Made by a program: the position numbers and the translations under genes. The notes under the pieces were generated by a model. The model saw only the letters and a program-made list of their open reading frames with translations, searched no databases and had not been told where the DNA came from. From Limanda limanda (lineage: Eukaryota; Chordata; Actinopteri; Pleuronectiformes; Pleuronectidae): a stretch of DNA of 64,000 bases. Position 1 is the stretch's first letter. Each line of letters opens with the position of its first letter. Positions 8,858 through 21,261 of this stretch are shown here, in pieces. The stretch is taken from NCBI RefSeq assembly GCF_963576545.1, contig NW_026870403.1, positions 54,247-118,246 of the forward strand, written 5' to 3'.

Positions 8858-11426
8858 TGAAAAAGTCAAAATGTTAACCATTGCTTCCAAAAAAGGCTTA
8901 TCTCCCCGTTTCCAGCTGTTTAGTGACATTTGGGATGATGTGTGATGAAAAATTCAAGAATTTAACCTTTTCTTCCAAAAATAGGGAGATCTCCCTGTTT
9001 CCAGCGCTTTTCTGACACTTGGGCTGATATGTGATGAAAAAGTCAGAAATCTTAATCAATAATTCCAAAAAAGGCTTATCTCCCCGTTTCCAGCTGTTTA
9101 GTGACATTTGGGATGATGTGTGATGAAAAATTCAAGAATTTAACCATTTCTTCCAAAAAAGGCTTATCTCCCTGTTTCCAGCGCTTTTCTGACACTTGGG
9201 CTGACATGTGATGAAAAAGTCAGAAATCTTAATCAATGCTTCCAAAAAAGGCTTATCTCCCCGTTTCCAGCTGTTTAGTGACATTTGGGATGATGTGTGA
9301 TGAAAAATTCAAGAATTTAACCATTTCTTCCAAAAAAGGCTTATCTCCCTGTTTCCAGCGCTTTTCTGACACTTGGGCTGACATGTGATCAAAAAGTCAG
9401 AAATCTTAATCAATGCTTCCAAAAAAGGCTTATCTCCCCGTTTCCAGCTGTTTAGTGACATTTGGGATGATGTGTGATGAAAAATTCAAGAATTTAACCA
9501 TTTCTTCCAAAAAAGGCTTATCTCCCTGTTTCCAGCGCTTTTCTGACACTTGGGCTGACATGTGATGAAAAAGTCAGAAATCTTAATCAATGCTTCCAAA
9601 AAAGGCTTATCTCCCCGTTTCCAGCTGTTTAGTGACATTTGGGATGAAATGTGATGAAAAATTCAAGAATTTAACCATTTCTTCCAAAAAAGGCTTATCT
9701 CCCTGTTTCCAGCGCTTTTCTGACACTTGGGCTGACATGTGATGAAAAAGTCAGAAATCTTAATCAATGCTTCCAAAAAAGGCTTATCTCCCCGTTTCCA
9801 GCTGTTTAGTGACATTTGGGATGATGTGTGATGAAAAATTCAAGAATTTAACCTTTTCTTCCAAAAAAAGGCTTATCTCCCTGTTTCCAGCGCTTTTCTG
9901 ACACTGGAACTGATATGTGATGAAAAAGTCAAAATGTTAACCATTGCTTCCAAAAAAGGCTTATCTCCCCGTTTCCAGCTGTTTAGTGACATTTGGGATG
10001 ATGTGTGATGAAAAATTCAAGAATTTAACCTTTTCTTCCAAAAAAAGGGAGATCTCCCTGTTTCCAGCGCTTTTCTTACACTTGGGCTGATATGTGATGA
10101 AAAAGTCAGAAATCTTAATCAATAATTCCAAAAAAGGCTTATCTCCCCGTTTCCAGCTGTTTAGTGACATTTGGGATGATGTGTGATGAAAAATTCAAGA
10201 ATTTAACCATTTCTTCCAAAAAAGGCTTATCTCCCTGTTTCCAGCGCTTTTCTGACACTTGGGCTGACATGTGATGAAAAACTCAGAAATCTTAATCAAT
10301 GCTTCCAAAAAAGGCTTATCTCCCCGTTTCCAGCTGTTTAGTGACATTTGGGATGATGTGTGATGAAAAATTCAAGAATTTAACCATTTCTTCCAAAAAA
10401 GGCTTATCTCCCTGTTTCCAGCGCTTTTCTGACACTTGGGCTGACATGTGATGAAAAAGTCAGAAATCTTAATCAATGCTTCCAAAAAAGGCTTATCTCC
10501 CCGTTTCCAGCTGTTTAGTGACATTTGGGATGATGTGTGATGAAAAATTCAAGAATTTAACCTTTTCTTCCAAAAAAAGGCAGATCTCCCTGTTTCCAGC
10601 GCTTTTCTGACACTTGGGCTGACATGTGATGAAAAACTCAGAAATCTTAATCAATGCTTCCAAAAAAGGCTTATCTCCCCGTTTCCAGCTGTTTAGTGAC
10701 ATTTGGGATGATGTGTGATGAAAAATTCAAGAATTTAACCATTTCTTCCAAAAAAGGCTTATCTCCCTGTTTCCAGCGCTTTTCTGACACTTGGGCTGAC
10801 ATGTGATGAAAAAGTCAGAAATCTTAATCAATGCTTCCAAAAAAGGCTTATCTCCCCGTTTCCAGCTGTTTAGTGACATTTGGGATGATGTGTGATGAAA
10901 AATTCAAGAATTTAACCTTTTCTTCCAAAAAAAGGCAGATCTCCCTGTTTCCAGCGCTTTTCTGACACTGGAGCTGATATGTGATGAAAAAGTCAAAATG
11001 TTAACCATTGCTTCCAAAAAAGGCTTATCTCCCCATTTCCAGCTGTTTATTGACATTTGGGATGATGTGTGATGAAAAATTCAAGAATTTAACCATTTCT
11101 TCCAAAAAAGGCAGATCTCCCTGTTTCCAGCGCTTTTCTGACACTTGGGCTGACATGTGATGAAAAAGTCAGAAATCTTAATCAATGCTTCCAAAAAAGG
11201 CTTATCTCCCCGTTTCCAGCTGTTTAGTGACATTTGGGATGATGTGTGATGAAAAATTCAAGAATTTAACCTTTTCTTCCAAAAAAAGGCAGATCTCCCT
11301 GTTTCCAGCGCTTTTCTGACACTGGAACTGATATGTGATGAAAAAGTCAAAATGTTAACCATTGCTTCCAAAAAAGGCTTATCTCCCCGTTTCCAGCTGT
11401 TTAGTGACATTTGGGATGATGTGTGA

Positions 11427-11514
11427 TGAAAAATTCAAGAATTTAACCATTTCTTCCAAAAAAGGCTTATCTCCCTGTTTCCAGCTGTTTAGTGACATTT
11501 GGGATGATGTGTGA
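11427..11514 (+). repeat. Chimeric monomer: B1 head joined to A tail
   Basis: The monomer starts as B1 (tgaaaaattcaag, ccatttcttcc, ggcttatctccctg) and switches after gtttccag to the A tail ctgtttagtgacatttggg. It lies between an A2 monomer and a B monomer, so the local order is A, B/A hybrid, B, and the dimer register shifts by one monomer. The switch lies in the conserved ggcttatctccc-gtttccag centre. This suggests unequal crossover or gene conversion between A and B. Confidence 0.88.
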
Positions 11515-14260
11515 TGAAAAATTCAAGAATTTAACCTTTTCTTCCGAAAAAAGGCAGATCTCCCTGTTTCCAGCGCTTTTCTGACACTTGGGCTGATATG
11601 TGATGAAAAAGTCAGAAATCTTAATCAATGCTTCCAAAAAAGGCTTATCTCCCCGTTTCCAGCTGTTTAGTGACATTTGGGATGATGTGTGATGAAAAAT
11701 TCAAGAATTTAACCATTTCTTCCAAAAAAGGCTTATCTCCCTGTTTCCAGCGCTTTTCTGACACTTGGGCTGACATGTGATGAAAAAGTCAGAAATCTTA
11801 ATCAATGCTTCCAAAAAAGGCTTATCTCCCCGTTTCCAGCTGTTTAGTGACATTTGGGATGATGTGTGATGAAAAATTCAAGAATTTAACCTTTTCTTCC
11901 AAAAAAAGGCAGATCTCCCTGTTTCCAGCGCTTTTCTGACACTTGGGCTGATATGTGATGAAAAAGTCAGAAATCTTAATCAATAATTCCAAAAAAGGCT
12001 TATCTCCCCGTTTCCAGCTGTTTAGTGACATTTGGGATGATGTGTGATGAAAAATTCAAGAATTTAACCTTTTCTTCCAAAAAAAGGCAGATCTCCCTGT
12101 TTCCAGCGCTTTTCTGACACTGGAGCTGATATGTGATGAAAAAGTCAAAATGTTAACCATTGCTTCCAAAAAAGGCTTATCTCCTCGTTTCCAGCTGATT
12201 AGTGACATTTGGGATGATGTGTGATGAAAAATTAAAGAATTTAACCATTTCTTCCAAAAAAGGCTTATCTCCCTGTTTCCAGCGCTTTTCTGACACTTGG
12301 GCTGATATGTGATGAAAAAGTCAGAAATCTTAATCAATGCTTCCAAAAAAGGCTTATCTCCCCGTTTCCAGCTGTTTAGTGACATTTGGGATGATGTGTG
12401 ATGAAAAATTCAAGAATTTAACCATTTCTTCCAAAAAAGGCTTATCTCCCTGTTTCCAGCGCTTTTCTGACACTTGGGCTGACATGTGATCAAAAAGTCA
12501 GAAATCTTAATCAATGCTTCCAAAAAAGGCTTATCTCCCCGTTTCCAGCTGTTTAGTGACATTTGGGATGATGTGTGATGAAAAATTCAAGAATTTAACC
12601 ATTTCTTCCAAAAAAGGCTTATCTCCCTGTTTCCAGCGCTTTTCTGACACTTGGGCTGACATGTGATGAAAAAGTCAGAAATCTTAATCAATGCTTCCAA
12701 AAAAGGCTTATCTCCCCGTTTCCAGCTGTTTAGTGACATTTGGGATGATGTGTGATGAAAAATTCAAGAATTTAACCATTTCTTCCAAAAAAGGCTTATC
12801 TCCCTGTTTCCAGCGCTTTTCTGACACTTGGGCTGACATGTGATGAAAAAGTCAGAAATCTTAATCAATGCTTCCAAAAAAGGCTTATCTCCCCGTTTCC
12901 AGCTGTTTAGTGACATTTGGGATGATGTGTGATGAAAAATTCAAGAATTTAACCATTTCTTCCAAAAAAGGCTTATCTCCCTGTTTCCAGCGCTTTTCTG
13001 ACACTTGGGCTGACATGTGATGAAAAAGTCAGAAATCTTAATCAATGCTTCCAAAAAAGGCTTATCTCCCCGTTTCCAGCTGTTTAGTGACATTTGGGAT
13101 GATGTGTGATGAAAAATTCAAGAATTTAACCTTTTCTTCCAAAAAAAGGCAGATCTCCCTGTTTCCAGCGCTTTTCTGACATTGGAGCTGATATGTGATG
13201 AAAAAGTCAAAATGTTAACCATTGCTTCCAAAAAAGGCTTATCTCCTCGTTTCCAGCTGATTAGTGACATTTGGGATGATGTGTGATGAAAAATTAAAGA
13301 ATTTAACCATTTCTTCCAAAAAAGGCTTATCTCCCTGTTTCCAGCGCTTTTCTGACACTTGGGCTGACATGTGATGAAAAAGTCAGAAATCTTAATCAAT
13401 GCTTCCAAAAAAGGCTTATCTCCCCGTTTCCAGCTGTTTAGTGACATTTGGGATGATGTGTGATGAAAAATTCAAGAATTTAACCATTTCTTCCAAAAAA
13501 GGCTTATCTCCCTGTTTCCAGCGCTTTTCTGACACTTGGGCTGACATGTGATGAAAAAGTCAGAAATCTTAATCAATGCTTCCAAAAAAGGCTTATCTCC
13601 CCGTTTCCAGCTGTTTAGTGACATTTGGGATGATGTGTGATGAAAAATTCAAGAATTTAACCTTTTCTTCCAAAAAAAGGCAGATCTCCCTGTTTCCAGC
13701 GCTTTTCTGACACTGGAGCTGATATGTGATGAAAAAGTCAAAATGTTAACCATTGCTTCCAAAAAAGGCTTATCTCCTCGTTTCCAGCTGATTAGTGACA
13801 TTTGGGATGATGTGTGATGAAAAATTAAAGAATTTAACCATTTCTTCCAAAAGAGGCTTATCTCCCTGTTTCCAGCGCTTGTCTGACACTTGGGCTGACA
13901 TGTGATGAAAAAGTCAGAAATCTTAATCAATGCTTCCAAAAAAGGCTTATCTCCCCGTTTCCAGCTGTTTAGTGACATTTGGGATGATGTGTGATGAAAA
14001 ATTCAAGAATTTAACCATTTCTTCCAAAAAAGGCTTATCTCCCTGTTTCCAGCGCTTTTCTGACACTTGGGCTGACATGTGATGAAAAAGTCAGAAATCT
14101 TAATCAATGCTTCCAAAAAAGGCTTATCTCCCCGTTTCCAGCTGTTTAGTGACATTTGGGATGATGTGTGATGAAAAATTCAAGAATTTAACCTTTTCTT
14201 CCAAAAAAAGGCAGATCTCCCTGTTTCCAGCGCTTTTCTGACACTGGAACTGATATGTGA

Positions 14261-17200
14261 TGAAAAAGTCAAAATGTTAACCATTGCTTCCAAAAAAGGC
14301 TTATCTCCCCGTTTCCAGCTGTTTAGTGACATTTGGGATGATGTGTGATGAAAAATTCAAGAATTTAACCTTTTCTTCCAAAAATAGGGAGATCTCCCTG
14401 TTTCCAGCGCTTTTCTGACACTTGGGCTGATATGTGATGAAAAAGTCAGAAATCTTAATCAATAATTCCAAAAAAGGCTTATCTCCCCGTTTCCAGCTGT
14501 TTAGTGACATTTGGGATGATGTGTGATGAAAAATTCAAGAATTTAACCATTTCTTCCAAAAAAGGCTTATCTCCCTGTTTCCAGCGCTTTTCTGACACTT
14601 GGGCTGACATGTGATGAAAAAGTCAGAAATCTTAATCAATGCTTCCAAAAAAGGCTTATCTCCCCGTTTCCAGCTGTTTAGTGACATTTGGGATGATGTG
14701 TGATGAAAAATTCAAGAATTTAACCATTTCTTCCAAAAAAGGCTTATCTCCCTGTTTCCAGCGCTTTTCTGACACTTGGGCTGACATGTGATCAAAAAGT
14801 CAGAAATCTTAATCAATGCTTCCAAAAAAGGCTTATCTCCCCGTTTCCAGCTGTTTAGTGACATTTGGGATGATGTGTGATGAAAAATTCAAGAATTTAA
14901 CCATTTCTTCCAAAAAAGGCTTATCTCCCTGTTTCCAGCGCTTTTCTGACACTTGGGCTGACATGTGATGAAAAAGTCAGAAATCTTAATCAATGCTTCC
15001 AAAAAAGGCTTATCTCCCCGTTTCCAGCTGTTTAGTGACATTTGGGATGAAATGTGATGAAAAATTCAAGAATTTAACCATTTCTTCCAAAAAAGGCTTA
15101 TCTCCCTGTTTCCAGCGCTTTTCTGACACTTGGGCTGACATGTGATGAAAAAGTCAGAAATCTTAATCAATGCTTCCAAAAAAGGCTTATCTCCCCGTTT
15201 CCAGCTGTTTAGTGACATTTGGGATGATGTGTGATGAAAAATTCAAGAATTTAACCTTTTCTTCCAAAAAAAGGCTTATCTCCCTGTTTCCAGCGCTTTT
15301 CTGACACTGGAACTGATATGTGATGAAAAAGTCAAAATGTTAACCATTGCTTCCAAAAAAGGCTTATCTCCCCGTTTCCAGCTGTTTAGTGACATTTGGG
15401 ATGATGTGTGATGAAAAATTCAAGAATTTAACCTTTTCTTCCAAAAAAAGGGAGATCTCCCTGTTTCCAGCGCTTTTCTTACACTTGGGCTGATATGTGA
15501 TGAAAAAGTCAGAAATCTTAATCAATAATTCCAAAAAAGGCTTATCTCCCCGTTTCCAGCTGTTTAGTGACATTTGGGATGATGTGTGATGAAAAATTCA
15601 AGAATTTAACCATTTCTTCCAAAAAAGGCTTATCTCCCTGTTTCCAGCGCTTTTCTGACACTTGGGCTGACATGTGATGAAAAACTCAGAAATCTTAATC
15701 AATGCTTCCAAAAAAGGCTTATCTCCCCGTTTCCAGCTGTTTAGTGACATTTGGGATGATGTGTGATGAAAAATTCAAGAATTTAACCATTTCTTCCAAA
15801 AAAGGCTTATCTCCCTGTTTCCAGCGCTTTTCTGACACTTGGGCTGACATGTGATGAAAAAGTCAGAAATCTTAATCAATGCTTCCAAAAAAGGCTTATC
15901 TCCCCGTTTCCAGCTGTTTAGTGACATTTGGGATGATGTGTGATGAAAAATTCAAGAATTTAACCTTTTCTTCCAAAAAAAGGCAGATCTCCCTGTTTCC
16001 AGCGCTTTTCTGACACTTGGGCTGACATGTGATGAAAAACTCAGAAATCTTAATCAATGCTTCCAAAAAAGGCTTATCTCCCCGTTTCCAGCTGTTTAGT
16101 GACATTTGGGATGATGTGTGATGAAAAATTCAAGAATTTAACCATTTCTTCCAAAAAAGGCTTATCTCCCTGTTTCCAGCGCTTTTCTGACACTTGGGCT
16201 GACATGTGATGAAAAAGTCAGAAATCTTAATCAATGCTTCCAAAAAAGGCTTATCTCCCCGTTTCCAGCTGTTTAGTGACATTTGGGATGATGTGTGATG
16301 AAAAATTCAAGAATTTAACCTTTTCTTCCAAAAAAAGGCAGATCTCCCTGTTTCCAGCGCTTTTCTGACACTGGAGCTGATATGTGATGAAAAAGTCAAA
16401 ATGTTAACCATTGCTTCCAAAAAAGGCTTATCTCCCCATTTCCAGCTGTTTAGTGACATTTGGGATGATGTGTGATGAAAAATTCAAGAATTTAACCATT
16501 TCTTCCAAAAAAGGCAGATCTCCCTGTTTCCAGCGCTTTTCTGACACTTGGGCTGACATGTGATGAAAAAGTCAGAAATCTTAATCAATGCTTCCAAAAA
16601 AGGCTTATCTCCCCGTTTCCAGCTGTTTAGTGACATTTGGGATGATGTGTGATGAAAAATTCAAGAATTTAACCTTTTCTTCCAAAAAAAGGCAGATCTC
16701 CCTGTTTCCAGCGCTTTTCTGACACTGGAACTGATATGTGATGAAAAAGTCAAAATGTTAACCATTGCTTCCAAAAAAGGCTTATCTCCCCGTTTCCAGC
16801 TGTTTAGTGACATTTGGGATGATGTGTGATGAAAAATTCAAGAATTTAACCATTTCTTCCAAAAAAGGCTTATCTCCCTGTTTCCAGCTGTTTAGTGACA
16901 TTTGGGATGATGTGTGATGAAAAATTCAAGAATTTAACCTTTTCTTCCGAAAAAAGGCAGATCTCCCTGTTTCCAGCGCTTTTCTGACACTTGGGCTGAT
17001 ATGTGATGAAAAAGTCAGAAATCTTAATCAATGCTTCCAAAAAAGGCTTATCTCCCCGTTTCCAGCTGTTTAGTGACATTTGGGATGATGTGTGATGAAA
17101 AATTCAAGAATTTAACCATTTCTTCCAAAAAAGGCTTATCTCCCTGTTTCCAGCGCTTTTCTGACACTTGGGCTGACATGTGATGAAAAAGTCAGAAATC

Positions 17201-18778
17201 TTAATCAATGCTTCCAAAAAAGGCTTATCTCCCCGTTTCCAGCTGTTTAGTGACATTTGGGATGATGTGTGATGAAAAATTCAAGAATTTAACCTTTTCT
17301 TCCAAAAAAAGGCAGATCTCCCTGTTTCCAGCGCTTTTCTGACACTTGGGCTGATATGTGATGAAAAAGTCAGAAATCTTAATCAATAATTCCAAAAAAG
17401 GCTTATCTCCCCGTTTCCAGCTGTTTAGTGACATTTGGGATGATGTGTGATGAAAAATTCAAGAATTTAACCTTTTCTTCCAAAAAAAGGCAGATCTCCC
17501 TGTTTCCAGCGCTTTTCTGACACTGGAGCTGATATGTGATGAAAAAGTCAAAATGTTAACCATTGCTTCCAAAAAAGGCTTATCTCCTCGTTTCCAGCTG
17601 ATTAGTGACATTTGGGATGATGTGTGATGAAAAATTAAAGAATTTAACCATTTCTTCCAAAAAAGGCTTATCTCCCTGTTTCCAGCGCTTTTCTGACACT
17701 TGGGCTGATATGTGATGAAAAAGTCAGAAATCTTAATCAATAATTCCAAAAAAGGCTTATCTCCCCGTTTCCAGCTGTTTAGTGACATTTGGGATGATGT
17801 GTGATGAAAAATTCAAGAATTTAACCATTTCTTCCAAAAAAGGCTTATCTCCCTGTTTCCAGCGCTTTTCTGACACTTGGGCTGACATGTGATGAAAAAG
17901 TCAGAAATCTTAATCAATGCTTCCAAAAAAGGCTTATCTCCCCGTTTCCAGCTGTTTAGTGACATTTGGGATGATGTGTGATGAAAAATTCAAGAATTTA
18001 ACCATTTCTTCCAAAAAAGGCTTATCTCCCTGTTTCCAGCGCTTTTCTGACACTTGGGCTGACATGTGATCAAAAAGTCAGAAATCTTAATCAATGCTTC
18101 CAAAAAAGGCTTATCTCCCCGTTTCCAGCTGTTTAGTGACATTTGGGATGATGTGTGATGAAAAATTCAAGAATTTAACCATTTCTTCCAAAAAAGGCTT
18201 ATCTCCCTGTTTCCAGCGCTTTTCTGACACTTGGGCTGACATGTGATGAAAAAGTCAGAAATCTTAATCAATGCTTCCAAAAAAGGCTTATCTCCCCGTT
18301 TCCAGCTGTTTAGTGACATTTGGGATGATGTGTGATGAAAAATTCAAGAATTTAACCATTTCTTCCAAAAAAGGCTTATCTCCCTGTTTCCAGCGCTTTT
18401 CTGACACTTGGGCTGACATGTGATCAAAAAGTCAGAAATCTTAATCAATGCTTCCAAAAAAGGCTTATCTCCCCGTTTCCAGCTGTTTAGTGACATTTGG
18501 GATGATGTGTGATGAAAAATTCAAGAATTTAACCATTTCTTCCAAAAAAGGCTTATCTCCCTGTTTCCAGCGCTTTTCTGACACTTGGGCTGACATGTGA
18601 TGAAAAAGTAAGAAATCTTAATCAATGCTTCCAAAAAAGGCTTATCTCCCCGTTTCCAGCTGTTTAGTGACATTTGGGATGATGTGTGATGAAAAATTCA
18701 AGAATTTAACCTTTTCTTCCAAAAAAAGGCTTATCTCCCTGTTTCCAGCGCTTTTCTGACACTGGAACTGATATGTGA
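14261..18778. repeat. Block 4: second 5403-bp copy plus divergent tail
   Basis: Up to about 17.73 kb this repeats block 3. It then diverges: the A after the A2R cassette is A3 here but A1 at 12.3 kb, and the stretch 17.8-18.78 kb has two gatc junctions (18070 and 18424) and a gtaagaaatc variant (about 18609). It ends in a B with a ggctt centre and a tggaactg tail, then A2. Only satellite is present. Confidence 0.75.
16830..16917 (+). repeat. Chimeric B/A monomer, duplicate of the 11427 copy
   Basis: This has the same B1 head and A tail as 11427-11514, exactly 5403 bp downstream, followed by the same B monomer with cttccgaaaaaaggcag. It was copied passively by the 5403-bp duplication and was not an independent recombination. 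Confidence 0.88.
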
Positions 18779-20020
18779 TGAAAAAGTCAAAATGTTAACC
18801 ATTGCTTCCAAAAAAGGCTTATCTCCCCGTTTCCAGCTGTTTAGTGACATTTGGGATGATGTGTGATGAAAAATTCAAGAATTTAACCTTTTCTTCCAAA
18901 AAAAGGGAGATCTCCCTGTTTCCAGCGCTTTTCTGACACTTGGGCTGATATGTGATGAAAAAGTCAGAAATCTTAATCAATAATTCCAAAAAAGGCTTAT
19001 CTCCCCGTTTCCAGCTGTTTAGTGACATTTGGGATGATGTGTGATGAAAAATTCAAGAATTTAACCATTTCTTCCAAAAAAGGCTTATCTCCCTGTTTCC
19101 AGCGCTTTTCTGACACTTGGGCTGACATGTGATGAAAAAGTCAGAAATCTTAATCAATGCTTCCAAAAAAGGCTTATCTCCCCGTTTCCAGCTGTTTAGT
19201 GACATTTGGGATGATGTGTGATGAAAAATTCAAGAATTTAACCATTTCTTCCAAAAAAGGCTTATCTCCCTGTTTCCAGCGCTTTTCTGACACTTGGGCT
19301 GACATGTGATGAAAAAGTCAGAAATCTTAATCAATGCTTCCAAAAAAGGCTTATCTCCCCGTTTCCAGCTGTTTAGTGATATTTGGGATGATGTGTGATG
19401 AAAAATTCAAGAATTTAACCTTTTCTTCCAAAAAAAGGCAGATCTCCCTGTTTCCAGCGCTTTTCTGACACTGGAGCTGATATGTGATGAAAAAGTCAAA
19501 ATGTTAACCATTGCTTCCAAAAAAGGCTTATCTCCCCGTTTCCAGCTGTTTAGTGACATTTGGGATGATGTGTGATGAAAAATTCAAGAATTTAACCTTT
19601 TCTTCCAAAAAAAGGCAGATCTCCCTGTTTCCAGCGCTTTTCTGACACTTGGGCTGACATGTGATGAAAAAGTCAGAAATCTTAATCAATGCTTCCAAAA
19701 AAGGCTTATCTCCCCGTTTCCAGCTGTTTGGTGACATTTGGGATGATGTGTGATGAAAAATTCAAGAATTTAACCTTTTCTTCCAAAAAAAGGCAGATCT
19801 CCCTGTTTCCAGCGCTTTTCTGACACTTGGGCTGATATGTGATGAAAAAGTCAGAAATCTTAATCAATGCTTCCAAAAAAGGCTTATCTCCCCGTTTCCA
19901 GCTGTTTAGTGATATTTGGGATGATGTGTGATGAAAAATTCAAGAATTTAACCTTTTCTTCCAAAAAAAGGCAGATCTCCCTGTTTCCAGCGCTTTTCTG
20001 ACACTGGAGCTGATATGTGA

Positions 20021-20375
20021 TGAAAAAGTCAAAATGTTAACCATTGCTTCCAAAAAAGGCTTATCTCCCCATTTCCAGCTGTTTAGTGACATTTGGGATG
20101 ATGTGTGATGACAAATTCAAGAATTTAACCTTTTCTTCCAAAAAAAGGCAGATCTCCCTGTTTCCAGCGCTTTTCTGACACTTGGGCTGACATGTGATGA
20201 AAAAGTCAGAAATCTTAATCAATGCTTCCAAAAAAGGCTTATCTCCCCGTTTCCAGCTGTTTGGTGACATTTGGGATGATGTGTGATGAAAAATTCAAGA
20301 ATTTAACCTTTTCTTCCAAAAAAAGGCAGATCTCCCTGTTTCCAGCGCTTTTCTGACACTTGGGCTGATATGTGA
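20021..20375 (+). repeat. Two-dimer cassette A2T-B(ggcag)-A(ggtgac)-B(ggcag)
   Basis: This 355-bp unit has A2T, a B with ggcag and a cttgggctgacatg tail, an A with tttggtgac, and a B with ggcag and a cttgggctgatatg tail. Copies start at 20021, 22413, 23833, 48900 and 52619. The last two lie 25-30 kb from the others, across blocks that lack the cassette. Confidence 0.8.
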
Positions 20376-21172
20376 TGAAAAAGTCAGAAATCTTAATCAA
20401 TGCTTCCAAAAAAGGCTTATCTCCCCGTTTCCAGCTGTTTAGTGACATTTGGGATGATGTGTGATGAAAAATTCAAGAATTTAACCATTTCTTCCAAAAA
20501 AGGCTTATCTCCCTGTTTCCAGCGCTTTTCTGACACTTGGGCTGACATGTGATGAAAAAGTCAGAAATCTTAATCAATGCTTCCAAAAAAGGCTTATCTC
20601 CCCGTTTCCAGCTGTTTAGTGACATTTGGGATGATGTGTGATGAAAAATTCAAGAATTTAACCATTTCTTCCAAAAAAGGCTTATCTCCCTGTTTCCAGC
20701 GCTTTTCTGACACTTGGGCTGACATGTGATGAAAAAGTCAGAAATCTTAATCAATGCTTCCAAAAAAGGCTTATCTCCCCGTTTCCAGCTGTTTAGTGAC
20801 ATTTGGGATGATGTGTGATGAAAAATTCAAGAATTTAACCTTTTCTTCCAAAAAAAGGCAGATCTCCCTGTTTCCAGCGCTTTTCTGACACTGGAGCTGA
20901 TATGTGATGAAAAAGTCAAAATGTTAACCATTGCTTCCAAAAAAGGCTTATCTCCCCGTTTCCAGCTGTTTAGTGACATTTGGGATGATGTGTGATGAAA
21001 AATTCAAGAATTTAACCATTTCTTCCAAAAAAGGCTTATCTCCCTGTTTCCAGCGCTTTTCTGACACTTGGGCTGACATGTGATGAAAAAGTCAGAAATC
21101 TTAATCAATGCTTCCAAAAAAGGCTTATCTCCCCGTTTCCAGCTGTTTAGTGACATTTGGGATGATGTGTGA

Positions 21173-21260
21173 TGAAAAATTCAAGAATTTAACCATTTCT
21201 TCCAAAAAAGGCTTATCTCCCCGTTTCCAGCTGTTTAGTGACATTTGGGATGATGTGTGA
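21173..21260 (+). repeat. Chimeric monomer: B head joined to A tail (ccccg form)
   Basis: A B1 head (tgaaaaattcaag, ccatttcttcc) runs into ggcttatctccccgtttccagctgt, which is A-type. The switch therefore lies upstream of the ccccg/ccctg difference, further left than in the 11427 hybrid. It is followed by a B monomer, so B heads are adjacent and register shifts. I judge it an independent event from the 11427 hybrid, because the breakpoint interval differs. Confidence 0.85.
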
Positions 21261-21261
21261 T

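Larger units (their letters stand above)
7240..17732. repeat. Tandem duplication with 5403-bp period (about 1.9 copies)
   Basis: About 7240-12329 matches about 12643-17732 at a constant 5403-bp shift. Shared private markers include ctgacattgg tails, B1', the gatc junction, gatgaaatg, ttcttacac (10076 and 15479), aaactcag junctions and the chimeric monomer at 11427 and 16830. I saw few differences, including tttattgaca at about 11049 versus tttagtgaca. The shift is about 30.5 dimers because of the chimeric monomer. It is one of the clearest recent segmental duplications in the window. Confidence 0.9.

Noticed and set aside
7240..17732. Assembly duplication as the explanation for the 5403-bp repeat
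   Set aside because: Not excluded, but small differences between copies (11049, 12330) and different flanks argue that both are real. Raw reads would decide.
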